Shown in pieces: positions 1 to 13,200 of a stretch of DNA of 64,000 nucleotides; position 1 is the first letter of the stretch; every line of letters starts with the position of its first letter. Origin of the DNA: Dimorphilus gyrociliatus. Its lineage: Eukaryota > Annelida > Polychaeta > Dinophilidae. The position numbers and the translations under genes are program-made. The notes below the pieces were generated by a model that saw only the letters and a list, made by a program, of their open reading frames with translations, was not told the DNA's origin and did no database searches. Where the stretch lies: the NCBI GenBank assembly GCA_904063045.1, contig CAJFCJ010000004.1:432195-496194 (forward strand), read 5' to 3'.

Positions 1-857
1 CTATCTGTTTCTCCTCCTTTCTCTTCCCACTCTTTCTCAATATTATATATCTTTTAGCGTAATATAAAAGGAACAGAATAAATATTTATAAATTTACGTA
101 AAACCTTTTATTACTTTTAGTTTCTGGATTAGTTCAAGGTCTAAGCCTAGAAAGCGCTTTAAGCTCTGTTTTTTTATGATAATATAAAATTAGTAATTAC
201 ATTTCCATTACATAACTTAATATAGTATAGATACAATTCATCATTCTCTGTTTACAACATATCAGGGTTATGTGGACGCCAAGGTAGACGTTATCTTGTA
301 TATTGTTTTCACTCCTAAAACTATGAATGTTGGCTACTATAACAATAAGTATACTATGGGTAGCATTCCCATCATCATTCACGCAAAACGAATATAAAGA
401 TAGAAAAGATAAACGGAAGCAAAAGAAAATTAATTATAGATTTTTTTTTTAAAAAACAAATGTAGCTTAATAAAATGTTCTTATTAATAAAAATAATTTA
501 TGAAACAAAAGGATAAAGATGAAGAATAGACGACTAAATTGCGCTTCCTATACACGACATATTATATATAAATTATGATATATAGCTTACTAATAATACT
601 AAATAATAAGCTCATCTCCTTCTCTTATTATAATTATAAAGGAAACAATTGTTTTTTTTTTCGTACTCCTTCAATTAAACAATAAATTATCCACAAAATT
701 ATAAAAAATTCTACAGATGGAGTGAATTGTTTATTGTAATATCGCTATTATCGATGAATAGGTAAAAAATCAATACAGCTCATTTTGTAACTCTTTATAT
801 AATAGTGTGGAAACATTATTTCTATCCCATAATTTATTTGTATCTTTTGCCAGAAAC
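1..857. other. Non-coding left flank and Ir25a upstream region
   Basis: No coding exon was recognised here. The stretch is AT-rich with T and A runs and a pyrimidine-rich start. A TATA-like string (TTTATATAATA) lies near 794-804, about 55 bp before the Ir25a start codon, and could be part of a core promoter. An open frame on the minus strand at 197-382 has no family resemblance. Confidence 0.5.
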
Positions 858-3518
858 ATGCGTAATTTGTTGCTTGTAACAATAATTTTTGGATTAATAT
901 CGACTATCTCTTCATCAGGAATCTTAATTTTACTAGATGATGATAAAATTCTAAACGAAGCAGTTCAAGATGTTTATAACAGTAAATTTCCAGATGAAAA
1001 TTATAATAAAGCTATATACAAGTTAAATGGTTACGACTACTCTGCAATATCGAATGTATGCAGGATTTTGGAGGACGATAATATTAGTTTAATACTTGAC
1101 TTTGCATCTGCAGAAGTATCATCATTTATACAAAATATTGATATGCCAATTGTTTCTTTCGCTAATCCTTATTTTAGAAAAAGAGATAAAGAATCCATTA
1201 TATTTTTGGATAGGGCTAGCTATTCCTTCACTCAAATAATTAGAGAGATTGTTTTGGTAGAAAATTTAACTAATATCGGCATTGTTTACGATGAAACGTT
1301 TGATTTTGATCAAATGCCTAAATTATTATTAAGTAATACAAATTGTAAACATTTTTTTGTTAAATACTCTTCCGACGTTCTTGATATTCTAAAACTGGCT
1401 GAGGTTATGCATATCTTCCTGGCAACAAGCGATAAATCTGCAGAGAATTTATTAAGGAAAGCGAAGAATGATGGTTTTGCAGAAATAAAGTATAATTGGT
1501 ATGTACTGTCTCTGACATTTAAAAAATGTACGAATTGCACGGAGTTTACCCATATTCTAAGAATTATTCCATTTAATCAATTAAATATTGAAAACTTTAA
1601 TAATTTCAACCAATTACTAATATCATTAGTATTAAGTTCATCTTACAAAACAATAAAAGGTAAATTAGTATCATTTTAATTGAAATTTTATCACTAATTG
1701 ATTTATTTCTATTGAAACCGCAAAAGAAATCGATATGAACGCTACTAGATTTGGTACTTGTTCCACACCTCCAAATTACAAAGGCATAACGATCTTAAGA
1801 AGAATAAATAATATATTCGAAAAGCAATTGAATGAAAGTTATCTGGAATTTAAAAGGAACTCTCCGAATAGTTTCGATTATAACGTAATCTTAAATATAT
1901 CAACATCTTTGGGAAGAGTTGCTTCATGGCAAAAAAATAAAGGTTTCACAACTGAACTTTCACTTATCGGTCGTACACCTAAAATAATCTACAGAATAGC
2001 AACATTGGAGTTTCGCCCTTTCATATTTAAGTCTGAAACACTACCTAATTCCGTTAAAAACTATTATTATGATAGAGCAACGAATTATTATTACTATGGC
2101 TATTGTATTGATCTTATAGAAGAGGTAAAAGAACGAGTCAATTTTGATTATGAACTGTACGAACCTGAAGATGGAAAATTTGGAAGTTTACAGGAAAATG
2201 ACAGTTGGAATGGACTTGTAAAAGAAATTCTAGATGGAAGAGCGGATATGATTCTGACAGCCTTTAGTGTGATGTCTGAAAGAGAGGCTGCAATTGATTT
2301 TTCTACACCATATTATGATCCAGTTGGAATGAATGTTTTAATTTTAAATCCTGGCTTTGACTATTCAATAACAAAATTTCTTAATGTCCTTGAAGGTTCG
2401 GTTTGGGGATGTATATTAACAGCATTTGTTATTGTTAGCATCTTTCTTTGTCTCTTCGACCATTATTCGCCGTTTAGCTATCAAGTAGTAACCATTTTTT
2501 AAATTCATTTGAGTCTTACGTTAATTGATTTTATGTTTTCTAAATAGAATAATAAGGATGCTTATAAAGATCAGAAACGTATATTTACAATACAAGAAGG
2601 TTTCTGGTTCTGTTTGACTTCGTTGACTCCGCAAGGCGGTGGTGAAGCTCCTAAAGCTCTTTCGGGACGTTTGATAGCAGCTACTTGGTGGATTTTTGGA
2701 TTTATTGTCATTTCTACATATACAGCAAATTTGGCAGCCTTTTTGACTGTATCTCGTCTTGAATCACCAATTTCATCTATCGACGATTTGGCAGCACAAT
2801 TCAAAGTTAAGTATTCCACACTTGCTTCAGGGGCGTCAAGATCCTATTTTGAACGTATGAGAGATATTGAGTCGAAATTCTATGATATATGGACAGAAAT
2901 GAGTTTAAACTTGGAATTATCAGAGTATGAAAGATCTAGATTGGCAGTTTGGGATTATCCGCTCTCTGACAAGTACACTAATATATGGTCAGCCATGGAA
3001 AAATCCAATTTTCCACACAATTTCAAGGAGGCAGTTCAGCGTATTAAAAATCGACCAGGAGGTGAAGACTATGCCTTCATTGGAGACGCTACAATGATAA
3101 AATACGCCGCTCTAACAGATTGTAAACTTTGGCAGGTAAATCAAAAAGTAAATATGTAAATATGACATCATTCTCAATAATTTGCAATATTCAGGTTGGC
3201 GAAGAATTTAGCAAGAAACCGTACGCTATAGGTGTAGCCAAAGGTTCTAAACTACAAGCAAGATTGTCCGCCGCGCTTCTAGAATTATTACAATTAAGGA
3301 TATTGGAAGAATTAAAATTAGCCTGGTGGAACTTTGGTAAAGTTGAGTGCAGTGGATCGGCAGATGAGAGTAAAGGCATAAGTATAAAAAATATTGGAGG
3401 AGTTTTCTTAGTCATCGGACTTGGTTATATCAGTGGCTGGATAGCATTTGTAGCAGAATATTATTGGTTTAGTCGTAAACGAAGAAAAATGTTAGAAACG
3501 GACGAAAGAAGAACTTGA
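858..3518 (+). CDS. Ir25a: Ionotropic receptor Ir25a (iGluR-family co-receptor)
   Basis: Four exons: 858-1659, 1727-2484, 2548-3135, 3195-3518; introns of 67, 63 and 59 bp; 823 residues. Ir25a is a ligand-gated cation channel subunit that acts as a broadly used co-receptor in sensory cells. Seen: a signal peptide (residues 1-20), an amino-terminal domain, then S1 with the agonist-type arginine at residue 453 in VMSEREAAIDFS. M1 is at about 493-511, followed by the pore segment FCLTSLTPQGGGEAPKALSG, and M3 carries TYTANLAAF (577-585). S2 has GDATMIKY (Asp about 700) and M4 is at about 784-804. The segments around the pore, YFERM, WDYPLSDKYT and VGEEFSKKPYAIGV match Ir25a much better than AMPA or kainate receptors. 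The first ATG that gives a signal peptide was chosen; a GTG 51 bp upstream is in frame but not a eukaryotic start. AATAAA follows at about 3838. Family assignment is firm; ligand and tissue are unknown. Confidence 0.95.
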
Positions 3519-4265
3519 AAAACAAAACAAATGCAATACATAAAAAAAACTATTTATGTTATTCCTGCCATTCCCTCTACCTCACCTTTCCCAGTAATAC
3601 ACTTCAATGAGTAGAGGATGTAAATATATCGTTTATAATATGTAACTAAATGTAAACATATGTAAATTACACAACACTCAGAGAATACATATATAAAGTA
3701 TGTTTTAAAAGCATGTAACTTCATAAGGATAACCATGATATGTAACAAAATATAAATTATGTAAGAATAGAGCGTCTTTGAATCATCACCTAGTTTTCCT
3801 GTTCTTAGAAATAATGATATATACAATTCTAGAGAGAAATAAATGGCAGTAGCAGGTGAATAGCCTCCTACTTAAATAGACTTTTCTTTTTGCTTTTTAT
3901 AATGTTTTACGCTTATTAAAAATTTTAAGTATGACTATTTTTATATGAATGAATCATTCTTTATATACAGTATATATATATATTAATATAAAAATAGAGA
4001 TATTTCCATTAATGAAATGTTTTTATTCCATAGTAATATATGCCTTCTATTTTTTTTTTAAAAGAAAGAAAATATAATAAAAGAGATAAAAAAAAGACAA
4101 TATTACTCTAAATGTAATTGAATTCTTATGAAAAAGTAGAAAAAGAAACCTAATTTAGTTTTCTAATAGGTGAATAATTAACTGAACGAACGTCAGTATT
4201 ATTTATTTTAATATAGAAAATCTTGAAAATTAAGACGAAATGGAGACATATTATTTTATAATAAA
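3519..4265. other. Convergent intergenic spacer Ir25a / ECHDC1
   Basis: AT-rich spacer holding the 3-prime ends of two convergent genes. AATAAA for Ir25a lies near 3838. TTTATT (AATAAA on the minus strand) at 4202-4207 lies 59 bp beyond the ECHDC1 stop. A short TA-rich stretch with ACAGTATATATATA lies near 3965-3983. No further gene was seen. Confidence 0.5.
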
Positions 4266-5313
4266 TTACTTATGTTTTGGTCTAGTTGCTATTGCTTTCA
4301 TTAACGCTTCACCACCCCAAACATTCTTAAACGATTCTCTTTGCAGCTGATAATTAAGAGTTTGTTCGTTTAAATTATACAATAAAGTCTTCATTTCCCT
4401 AAACACTTGGACGTTTATTCTATTGTCTAGGTATTGTTTTAGATATTCTTGAAACTCGTCGTCGGTGGTGGCTACGTGATCGATTAGTTTTAACCCTAAC
4501 GCCCTATCGGTTTCCAATATACGCGCCGCCAACAATACTTCCAAGGATCTCTGATAACCTAAGACTTGTATTAAACGATCGGCTGCTCCCCAGCCAGGTG
4601 TCAATCCCATAACTCCTTGAACAAAACCAATTTTTGCTCTGTCCGAAGCTACTCTTAAATCACACGCCAAGGTCAATTCGGCTCCGCCCCCAAGCGCCAA
4701 ACCATTGATATAAGCAATCGATAGTAGCGGAAGTTTCCTCATTCTTCTGACTACGTCATGCATATAGGCACACATTCGTTCTCCACCATCTTCATAGTCA
4801 GCTAGCTTTTTTATCAGATTCTAGAACAGTTCGAATGAAAAATTACTGACTGGTCACTGTGGTGACCTAAATGTTACAAATTTAAAGTAGTAACAGAGCA
4901 ACAGATAGTTAAGTAAAAAAAATATTTTTCTGAAATAGTTATCATTTCGTAAATAACATAGATAGAGATTGATATACCAGGTCTCCTCCAGAACAGAAAT
5001 TCCCTCCTTCGCCCTGTAGAATGCAAATTCGACCCTCTTTCCACTCTTCCAAATCACGAACTATTTCTTTTAATTCAATCATCATACTACCGCTTAAAGC
5101 GTTACGAATTTCAGGATTTGACAAAGTAATTTTTGCGATTCCTGTATTATCGTCTTTCTCGTAGAAAACATTTCCCTTCGTTCCTACTGAAAGGAGTAAT
5201 TGTTCGGTTCTCATGGCCTTTGTACTATATTTTGAAATCGACGCCATTATGGATTTTCCAGTAAAGCATAGATTTTGCAGATGTTTCAATGACATTCCAA
5301 AAGTCGAACACAT
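4266..5313 (-). CDS. ECHDC1: Ethylmalonyl-CoA decarboxylase (ECHDC1), crotonase fold
   Basis: Two exons on the minus strand, 5313-4978 and 4820-4266, joined in phase 0 across a 157 bp intron; 296 residues. ECHDC1 is known as a metabolite-proofreading enzyme that decarboxylates ethylmalonyl-CoA formed by side activity of acetyl-CoA carboxylase. Seen: the crotonase core with NFCSGGDL split exactly at the intron, and LALGGGAELTLACDLRVAS, which supplies the second oxyanion-hole glycine. These are followed by IGFVQGVMGLTPGWGAADRL and a C-terminal helical part. GIVPSWGGASRL is the typical vertebrate counterpart, so PGWGAADRL favours ECHDC1 over enoyl-CoA hydratase. ATGs at residues 1, 7 and 23 are all possible starts; the first is used. 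No clear mitochondrial presequence. Confidence 0.9.
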
Positions 5314-7738
5314 GTTCCTATACAGTTATTTTTATCAACATGTAGGCCTACTATATTTAGAATTTAAGTTTGTCTCATCCCATTTTATTGGATAGACTAG
5401 GAGTAATGTAACAACGCTGTCTATTGGTTAAATTATCAACAAAATAAAAGTATATTAATATATCTTTGAAGAATTAGCTCGACAATTTAATAAAAACACT
5501 CTTTACAATGAATTGGGCGATGATACAAAATCTTCAACTCTTAAAAAAGACAAAAGCATACAATATTCTAGAACATTCAATTATAAACTTAGATAGGTTT
5601 CTTGCGTAATACGTTTATATCAAAGCTTGAATTTTCAACAGATAGACACTTTTTTTATTTTATCATATTAAAAAGAAAGAATGAAAAAGGTGATATTTTT
5701 AGATATTTATCGCCTGTTGATCAGTAGAAAGATAACATTCCACAATGCATTTATTTGTCCAATGATTGCGTTTGTGAACGAGTTTTTACTTAAAAAAAAA
5801 AGACTGTGTAAACATAATTGATTAATTGGTCTACGCTTACATCTAGAAGAAATTCGAAATCTTTCAAACGAATCAAAGAGAGATAAAGAAAAGAACGAAA
5901 ACTGATAATCGATGAACTTATAAAGGACATAGCTTGATTAAGGGTAGTCTGTGTTAAAAGAGAAAACAGTATATCTAACGAAAAATAAATATAGATGGAT
6001 GACTTATAGGATTAATTAGAAAACTGCCAACGTATACGCTATTGTTTTTATATTTATTTATTTTAAAATGTGCAAAGATAGCATTTCTTTCAGATAGCAT
6101 CTGTTAAATCGACAAAATTAGCTAATATTTCCTTAAAAATCCACAAGAAATATATAGATAAAAGTTTAATAGCATTCTACTTTCACTTATAGTTATTTAT
6201 ATATGTTCATGTAGAAAAGAAGATTCAAACTTTAAAAAACATAATATCTTTTTCAAATGTTGATAATTTTCTTCCTTGATCAAATCCTATAATATGACTC
6301 TTACCTTCCATTCCAGATTTCTATTCTAAAAGATTTATAAAGAAATACTACTAAATAAGAAAATAACAGAATTCTTTATGTATATTATAATTTGGTGCCA
6401 GCAGCTTTTAATTTCTTTATTCAAAATTTGCAAATAATTCTAGGCGGTCATAAATCAGATTAATATTTATGTACTCATTTAGTACACAATATCCCAAAAC
6501 AAAAAGAAAGATTAACCTCTTAAGGAGATTCTTGCTTCTGACAAAGCAGTCTATCTCTCTCCCTCTCTCTAACTATGCATTAATATTTTTACTTATTTAA
6601 TAAAAAGAATAACATACAAAAAAAAAAAACATTAACGCTAATCACAGAAATAAAGGCTAAATATGCAGAAATCGAATAAAGAAATACAATGCGCATAATA
6701 GCCCGCACCAATACGATTTACAAAAAAGCAACAAATTATATCAATTCTTTTCAACCGTAATCTTCTCCAGGAAGTTAATGGTTGAATCTAATTCAGTGCA
6801 CAAAATAAGCCCTACTTGACAAATGCTAGAAAAAATCTGATTTGTTTAAGATTTCTCCCTTATTTCAAGTTTTTTCCATATTTAACGAGAATGATTGAAT
6901 GTTCATATAGAGCTGGAAATCAATGCATGAATGAAATAGTGAACATTTAAGAAGCACGAATAAATTGAATGAAATGTGATGGTTGTCATCAACTCTATAT
7001 GAAAAGAATGTTTAATATGCTTCCTAGCATTTGCCAACAAGTTTGGAACCGTTAGTTTTTTTTGTGAATTTCAAAAATTACCCCTTCTCCTGGAAGGTGG
7101 TGTAAAAGCACGAATATGACAAAAATGAGTAGAACGCCCAAAAAGGGGCCAAAACCTGCATCATAAAACACGATTAAATAATGGCAGCTGTGGGACATAC
7201 AAAACTAGGCATTTCGTTAAAAAGCATACGAAATGCCTGCCCCAGATTAACAAAGTATGCATATAGACAAATTCGAAATGTCCAAATGAATGTAGGTTTA
7301 GGAATTCCTATGAAGAGACCTTCAGCCGCTGATGTTTTTTGTTTCTTTTTAAATCTCTTTCAGCTACTAAAAGCGTTTGAAAGCGACAATTGTAACTACG
7401 ATGATAAAGTAAATACTGAGTTTCCAAATATGTAAACAAGTCTTCAAAATTCATTTTTTTATCTTCTTCCTTGTTAAGAAATTTCGCTCTTACGCTCTTT
7501 GTAATTTTAAATGCTTGATATAACAGAAGGAAACTGAGACGTAACCAGCACACATTCCCTCCCTTTTTTCGAATTACCAGCAAACGGTCATCGTGAATTC
7601 GTCTATTGAAAGGCGACTGTACATTGCACTGATGATAGGAAGTTTTGGTTTTTTCGCAAGACGCGAAAAAATGACGGCAAGACGCCATCGCTATTTGGCT
7701 AGGTAGAATAGTTTGATTTTTTTCTATAAACAATCAAA
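5314..7738. other. Intergenic region with an imperfect inverted repeat
   Basis: About 2.4 kb of AT-rich DNA between ECHDC1 and the small Maf stop codon. It must contain the Maf 3-prime UTR at its right end. An open frame of 141 codons directly beyond the Maf stop (7733-7308, minus) has a non-standard start and no family features. An imperfect inverted repeat lies at 6820-7033. No RNA gene or coding exon was recognised. Confidence 0.45.
6820..7033. repeat. Imperfect inverted repeat (possible MITE remnant)
   Basis: Two pairs of inverted words are nested in the same order: CAAATGCTAG at 6820-6829 faces CTAGCATTTG at 7024-7033, and TTCATATAGAG at 6902-6912 faces CTCTATATGAA at 6993-7003. The arms are unequal (72 and 20 bp between the words), so the structure is degraded or coincidental. 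No target-site duplication was identified. Confidence 0.35.
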
Positions 7739-9551
7739 TTAAACAAAACGTTTGGCCGAGACGGCCAAACGTTCCAAGGCTTGCAATTTACATTGCATCG
7801 ACCTCAATTGAGATCTCATTTCATCATTTTCCTCCTTCAAACTGAACACTTCATCTTTTAAATGATCACGCTCCAGTTCCAATTTCTCTCTTTGAGTTAA
7901 CCTCTTTTCGCGACAGCTGGCAGCGTAGCCACGATTTTTTAAAGTTCTTCTTCTTTGTTTCAATTTGAGGACGTCCTCCCGAGGAAGTCCCCTTAACTGT
8001 CTGTTCAAATCTCTGACGGATAGTTGAACTAGTTCGTCGTCCGTAAATTCCACTAGACGCTTTTCTTTTGTTGCCTAAAACAAAAGAAAAATTATAAAAA
8101 AAATTGTTTGCCAGTTTTTATATTGATGTAGAATGAAGGTAAAGAGGGATAAAGGGTCAATAGTCATAACGTAAAGATTTTATGTGGAAGGCAGTTAATA
8201 ATGCATGAATTGGATTGTATAGAGAAAAATCCTTTTTTCCGTTTTAGTATAATCAAACAAGTGAACTAAATAAAATAGGCAATAAAGAGGTAAAATGTAA
8301 GAAAATGTAAGTTAACAATGTTCTAATATTTTAAATAACTTATATCAGTTTTACTAAGTCAGTTTCTAGGATAAATAGGTCAGTCAGTCACGGTCATGAC
8401 TAAATTTCACATGATAAGGAATAGCAAGACAGTATATATATATATATATATACAGTATATCTTTCATACAAAAAATAAAAGAAAAAAAGACTTACCAAAT
8501 TCAGAGGTTCATCAATTGAATCATCGTCATAAGTAGGACGACTCCCGTCGCTCATTCCGCTTGTTTCCTAGAATAAAGTAAAAGAGATTTAATAGGACAT
8601 AGACACATATATTAGGGAATCGCGATTAAAGAAAATGCCTAAACAAACATTCGACAGTATAAGTCTTAAGGATATATTCAAAGAAATTTTGTTCCGATTA
8701 AATAAAAAAAATGAGGTTGAATATCAAAATTGAATTTTTTTAGCGTACATTTTTCTTATCTAAAATGGTCTATATTTATGTAATTTTCTTTAATTTCTGA
8801 ACGGAATGGCTTTCGATTTCAACGTCAAAAGACAACATTTGCAAGTTTACTTATCTAAATAAATAAAAACAAAAAAAAAATTCTCTTTTTTTTTGTTTAA
8901 AATTCAAAGTTTAGTCAGAAGCTATTCATTAATTTGTTTAACATAACTCTTTATGTACTATGAAAGACAAACATAAAAAAATATATATATATAAATATAT
9001 ACAGGAAACAGATGTATCGGGCAAACAAGAATTGACGTTACGAATGTATGAAGAAGAATTTTTGAATAATTTAGTAATATTCTTTTCATCATAAAATTTT
9101 AAACTATTTATTTATAGTTAAATTATATAGAAATAAAGTTTCTCTTCGTAATTAAAAAAACGACTATAGAACATTTAGAACCAAAAAGAACATTTAGAAA
9201 AAAAGAACAAAATTTGTAGAAAATAAAATTGGAACAAAATTTTAAAAAATGAAAATAAAAATTTAAATGAAAAATTAGAAAACTGCCTACTCACTATTAA
9301 TTGTTTACAGACACATAAATTCACACACGGCGAAAGTTGGAGGAAAAAATTTTCCATTTTCTCTGAGAGATCCGCTCTCTTTAATAATTACTGGTTAACT
9401 TCTACGGAAACCTCATTCCTACGTCACGATCAATAGGAAAACGGCGTCTAAACAACACGCCTTTATGACGTCAGCGTTACCGCGACGTTCAAAACTCCAC
9501 CTATTTTTCAAACAGAGAAATACTCACGCTTAGGTAATCGCCGGCAGTCAT
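7739..9551 (-). CDS. maf-S: Small Maf bZIP transcription factor
   Basis: Three minus-strand exons: 9551-9528 (MTAGDYLS), 8567-8496 and 8074-7739, all joined in phase 0; 143 residues, the usual size of a small Maf. Small Mafs lack a transactivation domain and act as homodimers or as partners of CNC factors (Nrf2/Cnc, Bach) on MARE/ARE sites. Seen: the extended homology region ([20 protein letters not shown]), the Maf basic region with [18 protein letters not shown] including the diagnostic GYA tyrosine, and a leucine zipper of about five heptads. The protein stops soon after the zipper. Intron 1 is 960 bp, long for this part of the window. A MARE lies 72 bp upstream of the start codon. The first exon is inferred from a start codon, GTGAGT donor and phase; a start at the internal Met in exon 2 is the alternative. 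Confidence 0.9.
9466..9473. promoter_or_regulatory. CRE palindrome TGACGTCA in small Maf intron 1
   Basis: A perfect 8 bp CRE palindrome; read on the minus strand its context is CGCTGACGTCAT, which also resembles the CRE-type MARE TGCTGACGTCAGCA. A half-site ACGTCA lies at 9421-9426. It sits about 55 bp inside intron 1. Binding is inferred only. Confidence 0.4.
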
Positions 9552-9622
9552 GATATCTCTTTCGAATGACCTGGTGTAATGATTAACGAATGAGTTAATA
9601 AAATACAGAAGATTGAAATTTA

Positions 9623-9635
9623 TGATGAGTCAGCA
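9623..9635. promoter_or_regulatory. T-MARE / antioxidant response element upstream of small Maf
   Basis: TGATGAGTCAGCA differs at one base from the TRE-type Maf recognition element TGCTGAGTCAGCA, and contains the full NF-E2/ARE core TGAGTCAGCA. It lies 72 bp upstream of the small Maf start codon, within the 685 bp divergent interval shared with PLA2G6. A second GTCAGCA half-site, in TGAGGTCAGCA, follows at 9650-9660. Confidence 0.6.
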
Positions 9636-10236
9636 AAAAATCTCAAATGTGAGGTCAGCAAAACAAGAACAAAATACAAAACACTAGTATAGGCAATCAA
9701 ACTCTATACAAGTTTTATATTAATACAATAAAATTAATTTTACATTATATAAGTGCTAAAAAAAACCAAAAAACTACTAATTTATACATATTTACCGTAA
9801 ATCTTTAAAAAAGGATCAAGAGAAAGTAACCCGCTTCTGTGTTTGCAATCAACTGATGAGAAATGGCGAGGGTCAAGGCCATTGGGAGTAGAAATTTTCC
9901 CATGCGTAAGCATATTTTTAGGAAAGCATTTAAAAATATTTCTACATTTTTTGTGTGTAAAGTTTGATCTGAGAATACAAAAAAGAATATTTTATTTAAT
10001 GTTCACCTCCGTTTTGATAAAATAATCAATATTCGGTACATGAAGCCACAAGTTGCTATTTGTCTTATCAAACTTTCAAACAATTTGTCTTTGGATTAAA
10101 ATAACTTTGATCTAGAAAAAACTTGAATTTTAATCAAAATTTACATCGCTGTTTGTTTCAAGATCAATCAATAACTGTAAATCAAATTATTTCAAGTTAT
10201 TTGGAATTATATGGTATTATCGCCCAAATCAACAAG

Positions 10237-13200
10237 ATGTCAAGATTTCCGAATTTTAAATTTTCGTTTTCTGATTTAACAACAAGCGCAGCAGCTATAC
10301 TCTCTGCAGCGATAAAAGGAGATCCTTTTTCTGTTTACGAAATTAAACCAGATGCCTTAAAAAAGTGCAAAATAATTTACATACATAAAAAATTAAAATT
10401 CTACCATAAACTATTCCATTCTATTTAGCTCAATTATTATATTTACAGATTATCCTTAACCGATTCACTGGATAATTTTCATCTATATAGAGAAAATGGG
10501 ATCAACGTGTGCGTTCTATTACTAAATAAAGTGTATAGGTAATAGTTATTTCTAAAATTATAAAGCGGATTTCATTTACATTATTAAATATAGATTTATA
10601 TTAATCTTAAAACGTAATTCAAGTTGTTCATATTGTAATTATTTTATAAAAATAGCTTTCTAATTTTCTATTTCACCACTATTATTGTTTGGTAACATTT
10701 CCACAGCCTATTTAAATTATCTGACGATGAAGAAGCAGTTCGTTTGTATACACTCTATCACAAAAGAATTCAGGTAAAGATAATATAAAATAGGGTTAAT
10801 AGAACTCATCTTATATTTCTAAAAATAAGATGAAGAAAAAAAAAAACAACGTAAATTTTACACTAATATAAAAAGAAAATGATCTTTTTTCAGCCTATTA
10901 TAAACGTTTGTAAAAGCGTTCATACTAAGGAAATGATACAAAAACTTTGCACTTGCTTAAGGGAAAATCAAGGATGGAAGTCTAGTCATCTCGCTGCTCA
11001 GTTTTCTTTAAAAGAATTCTTTACTCAACATAATAATTTATAGTAAGAATATTCTCATATTACTTTACATTTATATACTATTTTATAGAATAGCTTTTCA
11101 TTAACAATGAAATAATTCTTTGAAAATAACTACTTTTCTAATAATCTCTATGATAATCAGTCTTTGAATTATTGGTTATCGTAAAACAAAATAAACAATT
11201 AAATATCTTTTCTATTACTTAATTTTTTATACTAATTTTTATTCCTCTAATTAGTGATGTTAACGAACCCTGTGAATTTACACGAATGACACCAATCATG
11301 ATTGCCGTTGTTGCTCGAAATATGGATCTAATAAAAGAATTGTTAAAATGTAACGCATCTTTAAAATTGGCTGATGTTCATGGTGACAATATCTTCCACC
11401 ATTGTGCCAAATCAGACGATATTAATATTTTAAAGGTTTTAAAAATCTTTAAATGATTCTATTACGAGAAATTAGGCTTAAATAAGAAAGCTTCTAGTTG
11501 TATACATTACTTATTTAGTCTAAAAATAGCTTAATATTAGAGTTAACTGACATCAATACGCATAAATATTTTAACGTTTATAGACCTTATAAGTAAATGT
11601 ATACGTTTATTATAATTAAGTAATATTTTTTCAAGGTCTTAGCATCAAAAGACAACGAAGCGATAAATCAATTAAATATTACTGGCGAAAGTCCTTTACA
11701 TACTGCTTGTGAAAATGGGCTAGATAAAATGATTAGCCCTTTATTACAATTTGGAGCAAGGTTAGATGAGACTAAATCTGTGAGATACCCGATACATTGT
11801 GCCGTTATTTCGGATTCCGTAAAGTAGTTACATGCTTAATTTGTAAATATAAAGCAATTTACTATTCTCTTTCATTTTAGGTCTGTAGAAGAGATATTAA
11901 ATTGGGAAAGTAAACAGGTTCATACTCGGCATAGCGATGGTTCGACACCCTTGCATCTTTGCCGATCATTAGAGGTATAAGGTTTCTTATATCTTTTTTA
12001 TATAACAGTATCTTATAATGTTTACTTATTTTATAAGATGCTGACACTGTTATGCGGAAAAGATGCTGATGTAAATGCATCTAATATGGACAGCGAAACA
12101 CCCTTAATAATATTCATAAAGGAAAAAAAGGTAAAAGTCACAATTTTCCATTTCAGCAAAATCATAATAACAGGTGTTTTTTTTAAGGTTGACTGTGTCA
12201 TGAGTTTATTATCAAGATCCGCCAATCCTTCGTTAGCTGATAAGGATGGTAATAATCCCTTGCACTGGGCAATTAAAGTATGTAAAATTTCTTTTTCCCT
12301 AGCAAAAAAACTCACCTTCGTTTCCATTTTATATTTTCTTCTGTATTGTTAGACTTTAGATGAGGAAATATCGAATATTCAAACGGTCTATTGAAATTTT
12401 CTGATTATATTTTGAACTCTTTCATTTGAGTGTTGCCTAGCTGATTGAAAGATTTCGATTTTATGCCTTTAAGAGCACAACAATTTTCAGTCTAATAAAA
12501 ATAGATATAACTCATAAACATCCACATCATTTCATGCATTTGCTATTCTACAAGTAGTAATATTTCCTACATGTGTATAATAAAGGATCAAAAATATCTT
12601 ATTAAGTAACTTTTGCGTACACCTGTGTCTCAATTCATCAGTAAGACTAATAACATCTTATTTATTCAGCGGTTTCCTCTTTCATTCATTGACGTAATCA
12701 GATAAAAGTTCAACTACAAAATATTTTATAAAGCAATTGAAAAGTAATAATTGAGTATAAGTAGACCAGAAAGCTAGAAACAGAGAAAAAGAGTTCTAAT
12801 TAATACTAGAGATATTTACATTTCTTTTATGAGTTGCTATCTTTCTATCTACTTTTACAAGATTTTGTCACCATACTGTTTTTTTTTTTTGGCTTGGAAC
12901 AGCCTTAGTATCAATCTTTATGATTTTTATACTTTGAGTTTATTATATCTGATTATAGCGATTTAAAAAATTTTTTTTTTCAGAAGGTTCAAAAATAGAA
13001 AAGAAAAATTGATAAAAATTTCATATGTGTGCTTTTTCTCTTCGTATTTTTTGCACGGGAATCTTTAGAGTTTACTTGCGTATGATTTATAAATTTATCG
13101 CTTGTGTTTCTTATTTTTCACGGTGCTAAAAGTATATTATTAATACTGATCAAAGAAGCATCTTATTTTTGTGTAGCTTGTCTTTGGCTTTTGCTCTTTT

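Noticed and set aside
7181-7435. 84-codon plus frame MAAVGHTKLG...
   Set aside because: No domain, no splice partner, and it overlaps the likely Maf 3-prime UTR on the other strand.
7308-7733. 141-codon minus-strand frame directly after the small Maf stop codon
   Set aside because: It starts at a non-ATG codon, has no family motif, and lies in the expected Maf 3-prime UTR.
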